Shown: one piece after another, positions 39,430 through 50,430 of the stretch
Position numbering within the stretch: the stretch's first letter is position 1
How the letters are laid out: each line of letters begins with the position of its first letter
Assembly (NCBI GenBank): GCA_016748015.1
Contig: JAAOMT010000258.1
Location: forward strand, 593,008 to 657,007
Source of the DNA: Geosiphon pyriformis
Lineage: Eukaryota; Glomeromycota; Glomeromycetes; Archaeosporales; Geosiphonaceae
Direction of reading: 5' to 3'
DNA length: 64,000 nt
Translations under genes and position numbers: made by a program
The notes under the pieces: generated by a model
The model's input: the letters and a program-made list of their open reading frames with translations, nothing else
Told to the model about the DNA's origin: nothing
Databases searched by the model: none

Positions 39430-40109
39430 ATAGTGGCTGCAGTTACTTGTTCTACCCAATAACTTAAAGCTTGGTCTAATAATAGAGATTTAAGACTTTT
39501 GTGTTAAATAGATCTTTCTGAAATTTTATTAATTTCAAAATTCAACTACTTTGCATGCTCTTTAATTATCTTGGAGACAATTGGACAAGAAATATGAAGT
39601 TCTGGATATTTATGATTAAGCTATAATATCATGTTTTATGCCATAGTGATTTTTGGAATATTGACAAATTTTTTTACAAAGAGCATTATTAACTGCTGCT
39701 CATTTTTGTTTTTTGAATAAAGGTTCTGACATTGTGATAATTTAGCAAGTCTGTTAGAAAATATGCCTATAACAATAATATTAGATTTGGTTTTAGCAAG
39801 CCTAAATAAGGGTAAGTGGCCATAAATGAAAACAGACAAGATCAAAAAAAGTAAGTCCAATGTAAATCGATTTAAAAGAAAGTTAAAATAAAATCAATTC
39901 AATAAGTTCTAACTCTTTTTAACACGTAATATTTGTTCTTATATGAAGGTAAATTTCGAATAAACATTTGATAAAATTATGTTCTTGTTCCTTTATAAAT
40001 TGTTCTTATATAAAGGAAAAATTGTTAATTAATCAATTGGTCCTATAAAAAAATTTTCTTTGTAAGAGGTTGTTCTTTTATTGAGAGTTTTTTTATGGAG
40101 GTCTGACTG
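39421..40109 (-). mobile_element. pogo/Tigger DNA transposon, 5' fragment
   Basis: On the minus strand the fragment starts at 40109 with CAGTCAGACC, a pogo/Tigger-type terminal repeat start, flanked outside by TA, the usual target. A leader of about 380 bp follows, then a transposase start at 39732. The element breaks off near 39421 after the second helix-turn-helix begins, so the catalytic DDE part and 3' end are missing. Confidence 0.65.
39430..39732 (-). pseudogene. pogo/Tigger transposase N-terminus (CENP-B-like HTH)
   Basis: The start reads MSEPLFKKQK, a stop, then AAVNNALCKKICQYSKNH. After one frameshift comes KYPELHISCPIVSKIIKE with a stop where Trp is expected, and then SLLLDQALSYWVEQVTAA. 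This is the double helix-turn-helix layout of CENP-B/pogo transposases: H-P-E-L...P-T-V-S-x-I-L-K-E, then L-x-x-A-L-x-x-W-V. Three stops and one frameshift make it dead. Confidence 0.62.
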
Positions 40110-40224
40110 TATAAAAATTTAATTTGTAGATATGGCTGTCCAAAAAAGCTACTCTTAAACCAAAAAACCTATTTTGTAAACAATCTGCTCATGAAAATCA
40201 GCCAATGTTTTGAGATAAAACAAT

Positions 40225-40790
40225 CTCTTTTATTACTTTACTATTCACAGACAAATAAATTGGTAGAATGTTTTAATAGAACACTATGCAAATCACTTGT
40301 GAAAATAAGCAATAAAATAGAATAAAAATGAGATTTATTTATTTCTTCAGTTTTATTGATTCATTAAACACTAAAACAAAACACTACAAAATTTATACTA
40401 TTCAAATTAGCATGTAAAAAAAATGCTATATTATCAATAAAACTAATAATAAATACTTTTCCAATAGAACCAATAAACAAAAACAATTTACAAAAAACTA
40501 TTAAAAAATGGGCTTACAAACTACTAGAAAAATTAGAAAACAATTGTAAACATATAATTAATAATATTAAGTATTCTTAAAAACAATAAAAAGCTTGACA
40601 TAATAGCAAACTTCCAGAATAATTTGTTGTTTACAAAATAAAAAACAAAGTTTTATTATACTAAACAAAAACAGAAAAACAATAAAGTGAAAAATTTAAT
40701 AATAAATAGGACAGATTCTTTTATGTTTACAATATTTTGGATAATAAAACATATAAGTTATATTTAAATAAAAAAATTCAAAGAAAATTG
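40225..40790 (+). pseudogene. Ty3-type integrase C-terminal relic
   Basis: One plus-strand frame, broken by stops, reads YSQTNKLVECFNRTLCKSLV, then KWDLFISSVLL, INKNNLQKTIKKWAYKLLEKL and later KVLLYxTKTEKQxSEKFNNK. This follows, block for block, the integrase at 62.0-62.7 kb (QTNRLVECFNRTL; NENNFQKTLQ; FLHRTKAEKQWSGKF). The Glu of the DDE triad survives; both Asp residues lie outside the fragment. It starts just beyond the pogo end. The sequence from 40790 to 41270 is A+T-rich and unassigned, possibly the tail of the same element. Confidence 0.75.
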
Positions 40791-41385
40791 CACATGATAA
40801 CTAATTAAAAATTTATTATCAACAATAATTATTTGATCTGTTAATATTTGAATTAAAAACACATATATCAATTATGTCTTCTAACTAATTTTTTTTTTAT
40901 TACATTTAATGAATGAGGTCCAAAACTAAATTTTACAAGATTTAGAATCAATAATAATTATTAAATATTATTCAAAAGACAAATTATTTGACCAGTCATA
41001 TTTTGTTGTTACTATTAATATTTAAAAAAAATTAAAACAATCTCAAAAATAGTTAAAAAAATTAAAAACATTAAATTATTAAAAAATTCTTTTAATTTTT
41101 ATATATAAAAATAATTTATTTTATTATTACTATGAATATATTCAAAAACATTATAAATACTTTTTAATTTTTATTTTGATTACTACAAAAATCTAATTTT
41201 CAATTAAAAATTACTCTTAATAATTTTGAAATTTCATATAAAAAAAAAAATACAAAAAACTTTTTTCTCTTGTCGATCTCCTGACCATGATGAAAGCAAA
41301 ATTTTATCAAAGTTTTAATTAGTCTTTTTTTTTTTCTCTTGTTTCTTTTCTAATTATTTCTTCTGACTTTCTTTTTTTTGTTGCT

Positions 41386-43310
41386 ATGGATCCAGTAAGC
41401 ACTTCTGCTGATGGTTCTGGTGCTGGTTTGGCTGAAGTAGAAATCTGGTCTAGTGGCAAAAAAAAGCTTGTGTGAATAGTATGTACTCTCATGGTCCATT
41501 ATTTAAGAAGCCAAAGATGCTTGTGGTTGGTAATGTGGTCAATTTGTCTGCTGGTTCTTTGAGCTTGGTAGATATTGGTGATACTGGTGTTAAGTCTGTG
41601 GTGTTTTGAGGAAGTAAAGTTAGCAGTGTTTCTAACAGTGTGAGCAGTTTTTTGGATGTCAAAAATATGGAAAACACAGTCACTAAAAAAACCAGTTACA
41701 CTAAATCTGGTGGAAACAATAATATGAATGAAATGATGCTGAGAAAGACTTACACGTAAACATACATACTGGACAACCTGCTAAAGCAGTCTTTATTTAA
41801 CTATATAAATAACAATGATACTGAGTTGGTACTTCCAGTGCCTAAATTTGTTGGATCCAATTGGCTTCTGTCTGCCAAGTCATGTGTCCTAGAAAAACAT
41901 AGCTTCGAACCAGTTAAATTGTCTGCTGTGTTTGAAAAAACAAATAGTGATAAGTTAATTGCAATCAAAAAAATTTTTTATTGAATTGATAGTTTTGGGA
42001 AGGCCTCCACTCTTTCAAAATTTTCTGGGATTATTAGATCTTTTTTTACATCTGAATTGAGTCTAAAAAAAGCTAAGGAATTGGCAATCCATAAGAAAAT
42101 TGTAGTAAATAATAATGTTAAGCAGATAAACAAATGCATGAATTGGAAGGTGATCATCAAGGAGATCCCAGTTAATCTTTTCAAATCAACTATAGAATCT
42201 GTTTTTTCTTAGTTTAAAAAGATTGTATTAGTCAAGATACAACTGATTGGTCTGTAACAAAAAGCTTTAGTAGAGTTTAAATTATCTGAAATAGCTGATT
42301 TGGTTGCAGCTAGATAGTCTGTTTTCATGGGAAAGAATTCTGTTTGTATGGCAAAAGCTATTAATAATAAACAATTATGGGTTTTCAGGGATCTACATCA
42401 GGCATTGTTTTATACTCTTCCAATTGGTACTATGGCTTATGATCTTTCTGATTTGTTGAAATCATATGGTGGGAAGACTTGTTTTATTAGCCATAATCTC
42501 AGTTCATATATGCATGATAGATGTATGATTGTGTGTTTTGTTGATGAGACATCTAAATTGGCTGCTATTGGTTCTATTCCAGTGTTTAAGAGTGTGAATT
42601 TGCACTAGACTGGCCTTTTTTTGGCCCATTGTGCTCATTGCAAACAGTTTGGTCATATCTCTATAGGGTGTTCATTAAGTGGGAATTCTGGTGCTTGTGA
42701 TAAATAGGTAGTAACTCCTCAGGATCAGGTCTGTTTGGCCAATATATATAAGAAGAAACAGGTGCCAATTGTTTGCCCAGTTTTTTTTGGTGAGAAAACT
42801 TGGGCCCAGATTGCTGGTAGTTTTTTTTTTTGTGTGGTTTTGTTGGATTTTTTTGATACTGGTTTATTTTTAGGTGTAAAACTTGTCTCATTGGTTTCTA
42901 ATTTTCTTGGTGATTTCTGTTTGGTTGATCAATTGGCTTCTCTAGAATGCTCTTTGGAGCTTTTGACAGATCAGGTTTTGTTTATTATGAAAAAATTGAG
43001 CTTTGTGAAATTGGTGCCTCTGGCATTCAAATCTTATGTCTCTTTTCTGGTTGTCTTTGTATCTGTTACATCTAATTTGGACTTAGAAATGGCTCTGAAT
43101 GATACACTGGCATCTCCTCTTCCCTCTCTTTTAATTGTTGTTGTAGACTCAGTTGCTGACCTTAGTTTAAGTAGTTCTAAAGTTTTGACCACCAAAATGG
43201 GTGGATTAGAATCCAAGATAGTGGCTTTGGAAGTGTCAGTTGAATTTGTTTTGGAAAAATTGGATCATTTTTGCTCTGGCTTGGGTTTGTTAACTTCTCT
43301 TACTCCTTAA
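41386..43310 (+). pseudogene. LINE copy C ORF1 (gag-like, CCHC knuckle)
   Basis: ORF1 starts MDPVSTSADGSGAGLAEVEI at 41386 and is Ser/Gly/Val-rich. It continues through NSMYSHGPLFKKPKMLVVGN and ends TSLTP at 43310, about 640 codons, with at least one frameshift and several stops. A CCHC zinc knuckle CAHCKQFGHISIGC (C-x2-C-x4-H-x4-C) lies at 42630-42671, intact. In such LINEs ORF1 binds the element RNA. Segments at 42327-42608 and 42735-43310 share one frame, separated by two stops (after VNLH and after ACDK). Confidence 0.82.
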
Positions 43311-46300
43311 TAAGTGATTTTGTGTGGAAATTTGTGACATGTAATATTTAAGGTATTAATGTCCCTACCAAGCAGAAAGACATTATCCATTGGTATAGAG
43401 ATTTTGGGAATTTGGTTTCGATAATTACAAAGACAAAGCTGAGGTCTAGCAATAGGTCTTGAATTAGAAATAAGTTTGATGAAGTCAGGATTTTTTTATC
43501 TGGGTTGAATAAGGGGTTTTTTGGTGCTAGAGTCACAATTATTATGAACACTTTTCTAGCTCGTCATATTTGTAAGGTTTTTAAAATGCCTGGTTGGCTC
43601 CTTTTAATCAAGCTGTTATTCAAAAATAAACTTTCTGTGTTAATTTTGGGGCTTTACGCTGGGGCATTCCTGGCTGTTTATTTTTTTCAGGCCTAATAAT
43701 ATTAATTTTGTGATAGCAAAGACAGTCAATGAATCCTCATTTGTGGTTTTGGGTGGTGATTTCAATGAAAATGGCTCTCAAAGATGTGCTAGTTTCAAAA
43801 AGTGTCTAGATTTTGGTTTGGTCAATTCTTTGGGTAGAAGTTCTTATGTCAAAATGCCCACATAGGTTAACTCTTAAGACATGGCTAAGACTATCAATTT
43901 CTTGTTCATTTTTTCAAACTTGGTCAATGCTATGGTGGATTGCGAGGTGTCTAATGTTGGTAAATTTTTTGATACTAATTATTGGGCTGTTTTTGTGTCT
44001 GTGAGTTTGGATAGACTTTTGGATATGCAGTTGAATTCTCTTCACAAGCAAGCAAATAGGGATTGGTGGAAGTTTGAGTTCAAAGATGCTGATGAAAATA
44101 AATGAAACAATTTCAAAGGTGCTACATTGGCCAATGCTGTGATGTTCTTAAATGAGTTTGCCACCTCTGCAAGATTTTCAGATTTGGATGCAATGTGGGA
44201 TACCATTCACAAAATAATGGTTCTTTCAGCTAATAAGATGTTTAAAAAGAAATAGTTCAAGGGCTTTGATGATGTTTTTACCAAAAAATTTTCAAAATTT
44301 CACAAGTTAAAGCTTTTGGTTTTTAGAATTGTCAGGACTTCACAAAAGAAGAATATTGTGAATTTTGATTCTCTTATGAGATGCTGGATTTCTTTAGAAA
44401 ATGTTAAGACTTCAGTTGTTCAGGATATTGTAAACTCTGGTGTTGGCTCTAATCGCATCCATTTTGCTCTCTTTGGTATTAGAAAGTCTTATTGCACTGC
44501 CAAGCTTGCTGAATCTCTGAGAGCTAAGGAGACAAATATCAGATTAGCTATTGATAGAAGAATAAAGAGCTTTGAGGTTAATAAGAGTCATATAATCAGA
44601 AATGTGCTAGAACGTCTCTTTTGCAAAGTAATACTTGATCATCTGATAGTTAATAATGAACTGATTCTAAAACCTGATTTAGTTAAGTCTAAGGTAGATG
44701 TAATTATGGAAAGTTGAACTAGGAAGCATAGAATGGTAGATAATATTTCTGGTAAATAGCACCACTAATATCAACCATTAGAGTATGTTTTTGATGAGGC
44801 TTTTTCTTGTGTCATGTGTTTAATTGAATTTAATAAATTGGTTGATGTGGTTTCTGATCTGTTTGATGGCAAAGCTGTTGGTCTCTTAGGTGTGTTAAAT
44901 AAGCTTTGGAAGCATTGTGATAAGTCGATCATGGATATGCTTTTGGTGCTTTTGAACTACTGTTTGTTTAGTGAATTAGTGCCTAGCTTTTGGAAGAAGA
45001 CTTAAGTCTCAATGATTCCCAAACTATATAAGTAGAAAAGTGTTCTAATAAATACCTATTCTATTGCTTTAATCAAGATGACTTGTAAGATTCTTTCCAA
45101 GATTCTCTCTGACAGGATTTCTTTGGCATGCAGCACTTTTGATGTTCTTTGTGGGGACAATTTTTTGGTTTTGAAGAGTATATTGACTCAGTCTCTCATT
45201 TTTGCTATTGGTTCAATTATTGAAAATGCTTTAAAAAAGAACCAGGAACTTTAGCTGGTTTTACAAGACATATAAAAGACATATGATTTGGTTGGCTGAG
45301 AACATTTTAAGAAAAGTTTGGTCAGGATCAAAATATACAACAAGTTCATTCATTTTTTTGATGGTATTCATAAAGATTGCACCAACAGAGTTATGACAGA
45401 TTTTGGTTTAACAGGTGGTTATCATGTGCATGACAGTCTGGACCAAGGAGAGGTGTTTTCTCCCCTTCTGTGATACATATTTTATGACTCTTTATTGTGT
45501 AAAGTAAAGCATCAGGAGAGTATATGTGGGTATAGATTGAATTCTTATTTTATTTCCAAAAGTGGTTGCACTAAGTCTCAGGCTGAATTTTCTTCTTTTT
45601 TTGCTACTGGTGTTTTTGTTAATAATACAATTTGGATTGGTAGCAGTTAGAAAGCTACTCAACACATTCTTGATATTGCTGGCAAATTCTTTCAGATCAA
45701 TAACATTTCTATTAATAATAACAAAACAGTGGCCATTCTTATCAACAGCAAGACCAGTAATCTTTTTTTTTATTAGTGAATTACTAATCTTCATTGTTAA
45801 AAAGAGTGAATCTCATTGGTATTTAGATATTTTTCTCTCAACTAAAGGTCTTTCAAAGCCTAGTTTGGCTAAGACAAATTTAGACATTCATTTTTTTACC
45901 AATCTAGTTCTAAAAAAGGCTATTTCAGATAAGCAGCTTTTGTATTTGATATTAGCAGTTCTCTATTCTATAGTCAGTTATTGAACACAATTCAGCTTTG
46001 TTTCTGTTGGTGTATGCAACAAGTGGAATGCTCTGATTTACAAAGGCTTAAAGCTTAAATCTGGTTTATAGCTTAACTTTCTTAGTAACACAATTTATTA
46101 CTCTTTTTTTTATGGTTTGAAATCTTCCTTACAAGTTTAGTTTGAGAGTAAAGTTGCTTTCCTAGTTAATTTTGTGAACTCTGGTGAAGTCTTAAGTCAC
46201 TTGTTTTCTTACAGATCACATGACTTACAAGTTCTGTATTGATGTCCTGTTTATTTATTGAATTTTTTTGTTTGTATGTGTGTCAGTGTTTCAAATAACT

Positions 46301-47340
46301 TTTTGGCAGGCATGGTTTGTATTTTTTTTAATTGCAATCTGTCTTTGGGTGGCTTTTTGGCCAATTTTTTTTGGTTTCATGGTAGAACTCCTATGTTTGT
46401 TGTTCTGAAAGAGTCTAGATTTCTCAAGTTTCTTTTTTTTCTCTATTGGTATGGTGTAGTTTTTATGGATCAACTTTGGGATAGTCATGGTGCTGTTTTT
46501 GACTAGTGTATTTTCAGGTGGTGGAAGAGACTGAACTCCCGTGGCCCTGTTCCTGAATGGTTCAAAATTTCTGTGGCATTTTTTAATGGTTTAGCTCCCT
46601 TTTTTGTTCATCTCTTAGATTTAAATGGAGTTGATCATCAAAACATTCTTAACTTTAATAATTTTGTGTCTATTTACAACCATTTTTTTCAAGTTAGTTC
46701 TGATAGTTTATTTGTATATACAGATGGATTTCTAAAGAATTTGGGCACAGTTGACTGTAAAGCTGGCACTGCTGCTTTTTTTGAGAACATTAATTTAGAT
46801 TTGGGCATTGGTGTATTAGGTTTGATATCATCGACTATGGCAGAATTACAGGCTATTGTATTGGCCCTAAAATGTGTTCTCATATCTAGTTCTGTTCGCT
46901 TGTTTTCAGATAGTCAATCTGCTTTGGATGCTTGTAAGTTGGAATTGGGTCTGGTGTGTTCTGACTTTTGCAATAAGTGCTGGGTCAAGTATTGACATAT
47001 TTTTAATGTCATTTGTAGTAAAAATTTAAGAATTAGTTAACACAAAGTAAAAGATCACTCTAGTATTTCAAGGAATGAATATGTTAACATGATTGCTGGT
47101 GCTGCCTCTCTCTCTAGTTGACGTTGTTACCAGACAAAATTAGAGATATTATTTAGTATGAAATTATCTTATAATTTTTATCATTAATTAGCATATATTA
47201 TCGTTTCAAATTATCACTTATTACATTAGCAAAAATGTCCGAAATTATCATTTAATTAATAACCCAAATTGTACACAACACAAATGTAACCTAATTGCGA
47301 TGATCAATCATACAATACCCCAAACTATGTAACATTCAAA

Positions 47341-47462
47341 AGTTCGCTGAAATTTGTAGAAATTTGCCGAAATAATTGATAGTTCACCGAAATATCTAAT
47401 AGTTCGCAGAAATAACTTGTAGTTTGCCGAAATGTATCTTTAGTTCAGTGAAATTGTAGAAA
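47341..47462 (+). promoter_or_regulatory. Phased array of six 20-bp AGTTYGCCGAAAT units
   Basis: Units start at 47341, 47361, 47381, 47401, 47421 and 47442. The consensus is AGTTYGCCGAAAT plus 7 bases; most cores hold a CpG. The 20-bp spacing is close to two helical turns, placing each core on the same face of the DNA. The array lies about 55-170 bp upstream of the LTR TATA box, in U3, where enhancers of LTR elements sit. Reading it as a binding-site array for one host factor is inference. Confidence 0.75.
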
Positions 47463-47513
47463 ATAGCAAAGTTCAAGTTCATAGAATAGTGTTACGACAA
47501 GTTGTATAAAAGA

Positions 47514-47521
47514 AGAGCTTC
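47514..47521 (+). promoter_or_regulatory. LTR TATA box
   Basis: TATAAAAG, followed by AAGAGCTTCTCTC, is conserved in sequence and position in the LTR copies and is the likely core promoter of the Ty3 element. Confidence 0.75.
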
Positions 47522-49149
47522 TCTCTTTGAGAAAATATATCTTACTTTAGTTTTATCAATTAGAACCATTCCTACACACACAAAAAAAAATAAATATCAA
47601 ATAATTCGAAAAACCAAATTCTTTAATTATTTGCACTTGAAAAATTCCCAAGAACCCAACTAACATTTTGAAATTGATTAGCTACCAATTTCAGTAAAAC
47701 TGTTAGTGACTCCAGGTCTGGATAGAAAACGTTTCCCTTGACAGAATTCTATTTCTTTTACATTTTTTTTATTTTCTTTTTATTTTCTTACTATAATTAT
47801 TAAGGTAGCCTATAGATGAGATTCCTGTAGAAGAGTTGACTTTCACAACAAAGTAACTACACATTTTTAGTGAACTTCAGACAAGCATTTCCTGGGAAAG
47901 AGTTGACATTTACTACAACATAACTACATAAAGCAACTGGCACAAAATTGGCCATTCCACTTATAAGCCCAGCAGTTCAAATTATAAGAGATAATTTGAA
48001 GATAAATTCAGTACTGGAGGTTCAACCACATCCAGAAAACGTGAATTCACAAACAAGCATTGACAATATTTAAGAAAAGAGACCAAAAACCTCTAGTAAC
48101 AATGTCTTTCTCCTTGCTTGAATGAATGCTTCATAGTAGCTAATAATGGTATTATTTCTGGCAATTTTAGACATTTTGTACATGATATTTATTGTTCTGT
48201 TTGTTGTGCACACTGGGAAGTTAGGTCTGATTTCAAGTTTTTGATAAGCAGTTTGATTTTTAAAGTTGATTGGCTTTGTTCGTTTTTGGTGTGGTATCCC
48301 AACTTGCACATAGCTACCAGTTTCACTAGCAGACTCTCGGCTAATGCATGCACATACTTTATGAAAGCTTTGCATTATTGACTGCCAGTTGCTATATGGA
48401 AACACCTTTATAGTAAATTTTATTCTAGTGTATTGTGCTTATATTTTGGTAATGTTGAAGTGTTAAATTATGTGTTTTCTTGTAAGATTGATACATCTGT
48501 TTGATGTTGGATATTGGAATCTCATGTGAATTTCTGGAAGGCAGTTTCCAGCTTCTCTCATTCCTCTTCTGGTGTTTTATAACTGCTGTCATCCTATGGT
48601 TCTAATTCCTCTATATTTATGGCTCTTTGTAAAGATTTTGTTTTTAATGGTTGGTATTACAAAGCTGTTTCCATCTTCTATGATTCTAAGGTTGCTGGTT
48701 TGAAAGTTGTCAAATTTGTATACTCTCTTGGTCTAGCTTTTAGGGAAGATATTTGGTTAGTTTATGCTAAACATCAAGCTTATATGGAAAAAAACAGGTT
48801 AATTCCTCTTGATGATTTGGCTCTTATTTTGGTTTTTGATTTGGCTTTGAGGTTTTCTGCTGAAGTGGTTAAATTGCTTGGTATTACTGATGCTTTTGGT
48901 ATTCAGTTTGGCTTTTGCAAACTCTGTTTGTTTTTTTCAAGTATAGATAATCTGGTTTCAATTCACATAACTGCATAGTGTTGTTCTGATCAGCTTGAAT
49001 GGCTGGTTACATATAAAAAGTGCATGATTCACACTTAGTTTAAATCATTTCTTTGATGTATAGCATTAAGTAGTGTTTGGACCTTACTTATTAAGCAAAT
49101 AAATAAAAAAAAAAGAAATTTAGCCATGTAAAAAAATAAATCAACACAT

Positions 49150-50430
49150 AAATTATTTTAATCTTTATTATAAAAAATAAAAAACTACTAATATATTGAT
49201 TAATAAAATCATAAAAAAATTTTAGCTTCTAAAAAATACAATATTTAAAGAAAAAACAAACTTAATTGTTTCTTTTTGTTATATGTACTTTATAATAGCC
49301 ATATAATTAAACTTTTAAACAATTTATATTAAGAAAAATAATAGAGAATTAAACAAAACAAACTTTAGAAGTTCAAAAAACTGACTAAAAAAAGCAACTA
49401 TAAGCACTATTTTAGGGCAGTATACTAACTTTATATACTATTTTAATACTATTCAGAAATACTGTTAACAAATAAAATAAATATATTCATTCTTAATAAA
49501 TTAGAAAACCTATTGACAATAAATTTTAAAACTTATAAGAATAAATAATTTATATGAATAGGTATATTTTTGTATTAAATATTAATATAAAAAATATATA
49601 TATTAATTTTAACAGAGCTCAATCTTAAGAAAAAAATAATATTATCTAATAAAATTAACAAAAATCAAAAAAATAATATTATTATAATATAATAACCAAT
49701 TATTAAATAATAATCTAAATAATACAAAGCAATAAATAAAAATAGAAAAATATAATATGTATATAATACTATATAAAACATGTACAAATATATTTAATTT
49801 AATATAATTATAAACAAATAAGCCAAAAAACATTTACAGTTAAATAAAAGATCCAATAGATTAACAATTACTTATTATTAAGTTAAAATAGACATGATTA
49901 TATATAATTTAAAATATATATATATACTATAATTTTTTAATTAAAATATAAATAAACAAAAAATAAGTCAATTAAATAGAATCAAAAAAAAATTAAGTTA
50001 TAGTTTCAAAAAAAGCTGTAAAGTATATCTTTTTAATTTTTTATTATAATATTTATTAATACTAAATCAGTAAATTAAAAATTTTTTTCCTTTAAAATCT
50101 GAGTCTTAATAAAGATCTAAAAAAGACTGTTAAAATTTTTTCTTTTATTATTAATTTTTATTAACAAAAATACAATAAAAATACTTAATACAATAATAAA
50201 ATATAAATAAAATTCAATTTAATAAACTTAAAAACACATTAAAAAAATATTAAATACATAAAATTATCTAAAATTTATTCATAATAATATTTTGGCCAAA
50301 ATTAATAATTGACTAAAAACAAAATTCAGAAAAATTTCTTTGTCTTAAAAAAATAATTTCTAATTAAGATTATTCTCAAATACTAATTTTGTTAAAATTT
50401 TAATAATTTTTAAATCTACTATTTTTACAA
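49150..50430 (-). repeat. R3 repeat, copy 2 (longest)
   Basis: The reverse complement of this block aligns by eye with 8380-9140 over its first two thirds and with 59180-59790 over its last part, so the three copies tile one family of at least 1.3 kb. Shared blocks include AATAGTGCTTATAGTTGCTTTTTT-type sequence (compare 59536) and the AACAATTAAGTTTGTTTTTTC segment. No frame is open for long. It begins about 35 bp after the 3' end of LINE copy C. The family is unclassified: not the LINE or the LTR described here. Confidence 0.72.

Larger units (their letters stand above)
47125..48101 (+). mobile_element. Solo LTR of the Ty3 family inside LINE copy C
   Basis: A 977-bp LTR with terminal TGTTAC...GTAACA, matching the 3' LTR at 60222-61193 over its whole length. 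It is flanked by ACGT (47121-47124) and ATGT (48102-48105), a probable 4-bp target-site duplication with one CpG-to-TpG change. It splits LINE ORF2 just after RNase H. It contains a 20-bp array (47341-47462) and a TATA box (47514-47521). No internal element sequence is present, so the element was lost by LTR recombination. It keeps the most CpGs of all LTR copies here. Confidence 0.92.
43320..48978 (+). pseudogene. LINE copy C ORF2 (endonuclease-RT-RNase H)
   Basis: Endonuclease (about 43340-44000): ITKTKLR at the ETKL position, GFFGARV, VLGGDFNENG, and FDTNYWAVFVS where the family has an S/T-D-H motif, so Asp and His are lost. RT (about 45010-45800): MIPKLYK, the LVLQDI-KTYDLV Asp motif, SLDQGEVFSPLL, and GVFVNNTIWIGSS where other copies keep VDD, so both catalytic Asp are Asn. 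RNase H (46573-47090): YTDGFLKN, MAELQA and FSDSQSALDA keep three acids; the last is Asn (EYVNMIAG). After the LTR the frame resumes at 48106 with MNECFIVANNGI. The terminal cysteine motif is decayed (CLYFGNVEVLNYVFSC). It ends at 48978. The protein would copy element RNA at nicked target DNA if intact. Confidence 0.85.
41270..49115 (+). mobile_element. LINE copy C, near full length, split by a solo LTR
   Basis: The best copy of the LINE family in the window: about 6.9 kb without the 977-bp LTR at 47125. The order is: leader, ORF1 with a CCHC knuckle, ORF2 with AP-type endonuclease, RT, RNase H and a cysteine-rich C-terminus, then a short 3' UTR ending in AATAAATAAAAAA. This matches RNase H-bearing LINE clades (Tad/I-like; fungal LINEs are mostly Tad). 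Frequent stops, nearly all explained by C-to-T or G-to-A changes, make it inactive. G+C is much higher than in copies A and B, so it is younger. Confidence 0.88.

Noticed and set aside
47341-47462. Regular 20-bp repeats resembling a CRISPR array.
   Set aside because: Units are contiguous with no unique spacers, lie inside an LTR, and recur in every LTR copy of a eukaryotic genome.
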